A DNA stretch of 6,272 nucleotides from Hydrogenothermus sp. (GTDB taxonomy: Bacteria > Aquificota > Aquificia > Aquificales > Hydrogenothermaceae): positions 1-6,272 of the forward strand of contig QNYP01000093.1 in NCBI GenBank assembly GCA_003978675.1, read 5' to 3'. This document shows positions 6,222 through 6,272 of this stretch, piece after piece. The position numbers and the translations under genes were made by a program. The first letter of the stretch is position 1, and every line of letters starts with the position of its first letter. The notes below the pieces were generated by a model, which saw only the letters and a program-made list of their open reading frames with translations, was not told where the DNA came from and did not search any database.

Positions 6222-6235
6222 ATGATGTATATCAT
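6222..6235. promoter_or_regulatory. FNR/CRP-like dyad (TGAT-N4-ATCA) upstream of lipA
   Basis: ATGAT-GTAT-ATCAT is a perfect dyad with the core spacing of FNR/DNR-type sites (consensus TTGAT-N4-ATCAA), differing only in the outermost base of each half. It lies just upstream of the lipA ribosome binding site, where a bound regulator would block transcription or sit between lipA and a divergent gene. A 14-bp dyad of this AT content can also occur by chance. Confidence 0.3.
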
Positions 6236-6272
6236 TTGAAATTAAATTTGCATACGGTTTGCGATGAAGCGT
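6236..6272 (+). pseudogene. Fragment resembling the lipA N-terminal region on the + strand (edge-truncated)
   Basis: Read from TTG 6236, the + strand gives LKLNLHTVCDEA, against RKLNLHTVCEEA in lipA on the other strand; the one change is conservative (Glu to Asp). It could be the start of a divergent lipA paralogue, a lipA fragment, or a fold-back artefact. No ribosome binding site precedes it, the frame closes at TAA 6209-6211, and the window ends after 12 codons. The type label is provisional. Confidence 0.25.
6239..6272 (+). repeat. Inverted repeat, outer arm (right edge)
   Basis: It pairs with 6110-6143, with 33 of 34 positions matching. It runs to the last base of the window, so its true length is unknown. 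The spacer between arms is 95 bp and holds the start of lipA, its ribosome binding site and the TGAT-N4-ATCA dyad. Confidence 0.93.

Noticed and set aside
6239..6272. Terminal inverted repeat of an insertion sequence
   Set aside because: Its partner arm lies in conserved lipA coding sequence and there is no transposase or target-site duplication nearby.
1..6272. CRISPR array, tRNA, rRNA, riboswitch, toxin-antitoxin pair or defence system
   Set aside because: No spaced short repeats, clover-leaf, conserved RNA motif or relevant protein family was seen; nearly all bases are taken by recognisable housekeeping genes.

Overview
The window reads as an AT-rich (roughly one-third G+C by eye) bacterial chromosome segment with dense, closely packed genes, Lys/Glu/Ile-rich proteins and AGA/AGG-dominated arginine codons. 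This fits a thermophilic Aquificota bacterium of the Hydrogenothermaceae type (Sulfurihydrogenibium/Persephonella-like). The placement is an inference from composition and from the resemblance of the Nudix protein to the Aquifex Ap4A hydrolase; nothing in the sequence proves it.

Layout. Bases 1-106 are the 3' end of an elbB gene. They run in frame and without a stop into a complete elbB (107-766). Then follow, on the + strand: hom, homoserine dehydrogenase (768-2099); a DASS/SLC13-type anion transporter (2124-3578); a Nudix hydrolase of Ap4A-hydrolase type (3593-4024); and an LpxL/HtrB-type lipid A acyltransferase (4024-4908). Gaps between these genes run from a 1-nt overlap to 24 nt, so they probably form one operon, ended by a weak stem plus T-run. 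A 76-nt gap leads to a single-domain bacteriohemerythrin (4985-5383). The last gene, lipA (lipoyl synthase, 5355-6206), lies on the - strand. It converges on the hemerythrin gene, and their 3' coding ends overlap by 29 bp around a perfect palindrome.

Functionally the operon is mixed housekeeping: Thr/Met precursor synthesis, anion uptake, dinucleotide clean-up and outer-membrane lipid acylation. The hemerythrin points to O2 handling. LipA supplies the lipoyl cofactor for 2-oxoacid dehydrogenases or the glycine cleavage system. All catalytic motifs I checked are intact.

The unusual signals are at the two edges. On the left is an exact 101-bp direct repeat with a period of 660 bp (220 codons), which makes a tandem in-frame elbB duplication. 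On the right is a 34-bp inverted repeat with one mismatch, which pairs the 5' part of lipA with the sequence upstream of it. Either may be real (recent duplication, divergent lipA paralogue) or an assembly or amplification artefact. Redundancy at both ends makes the artefact explanation a serious one. I see no mobile element, CRISPR array, tRNA or rRNA, no gene-free stretch over 300 bases, and no clear new defence or metabolic system.
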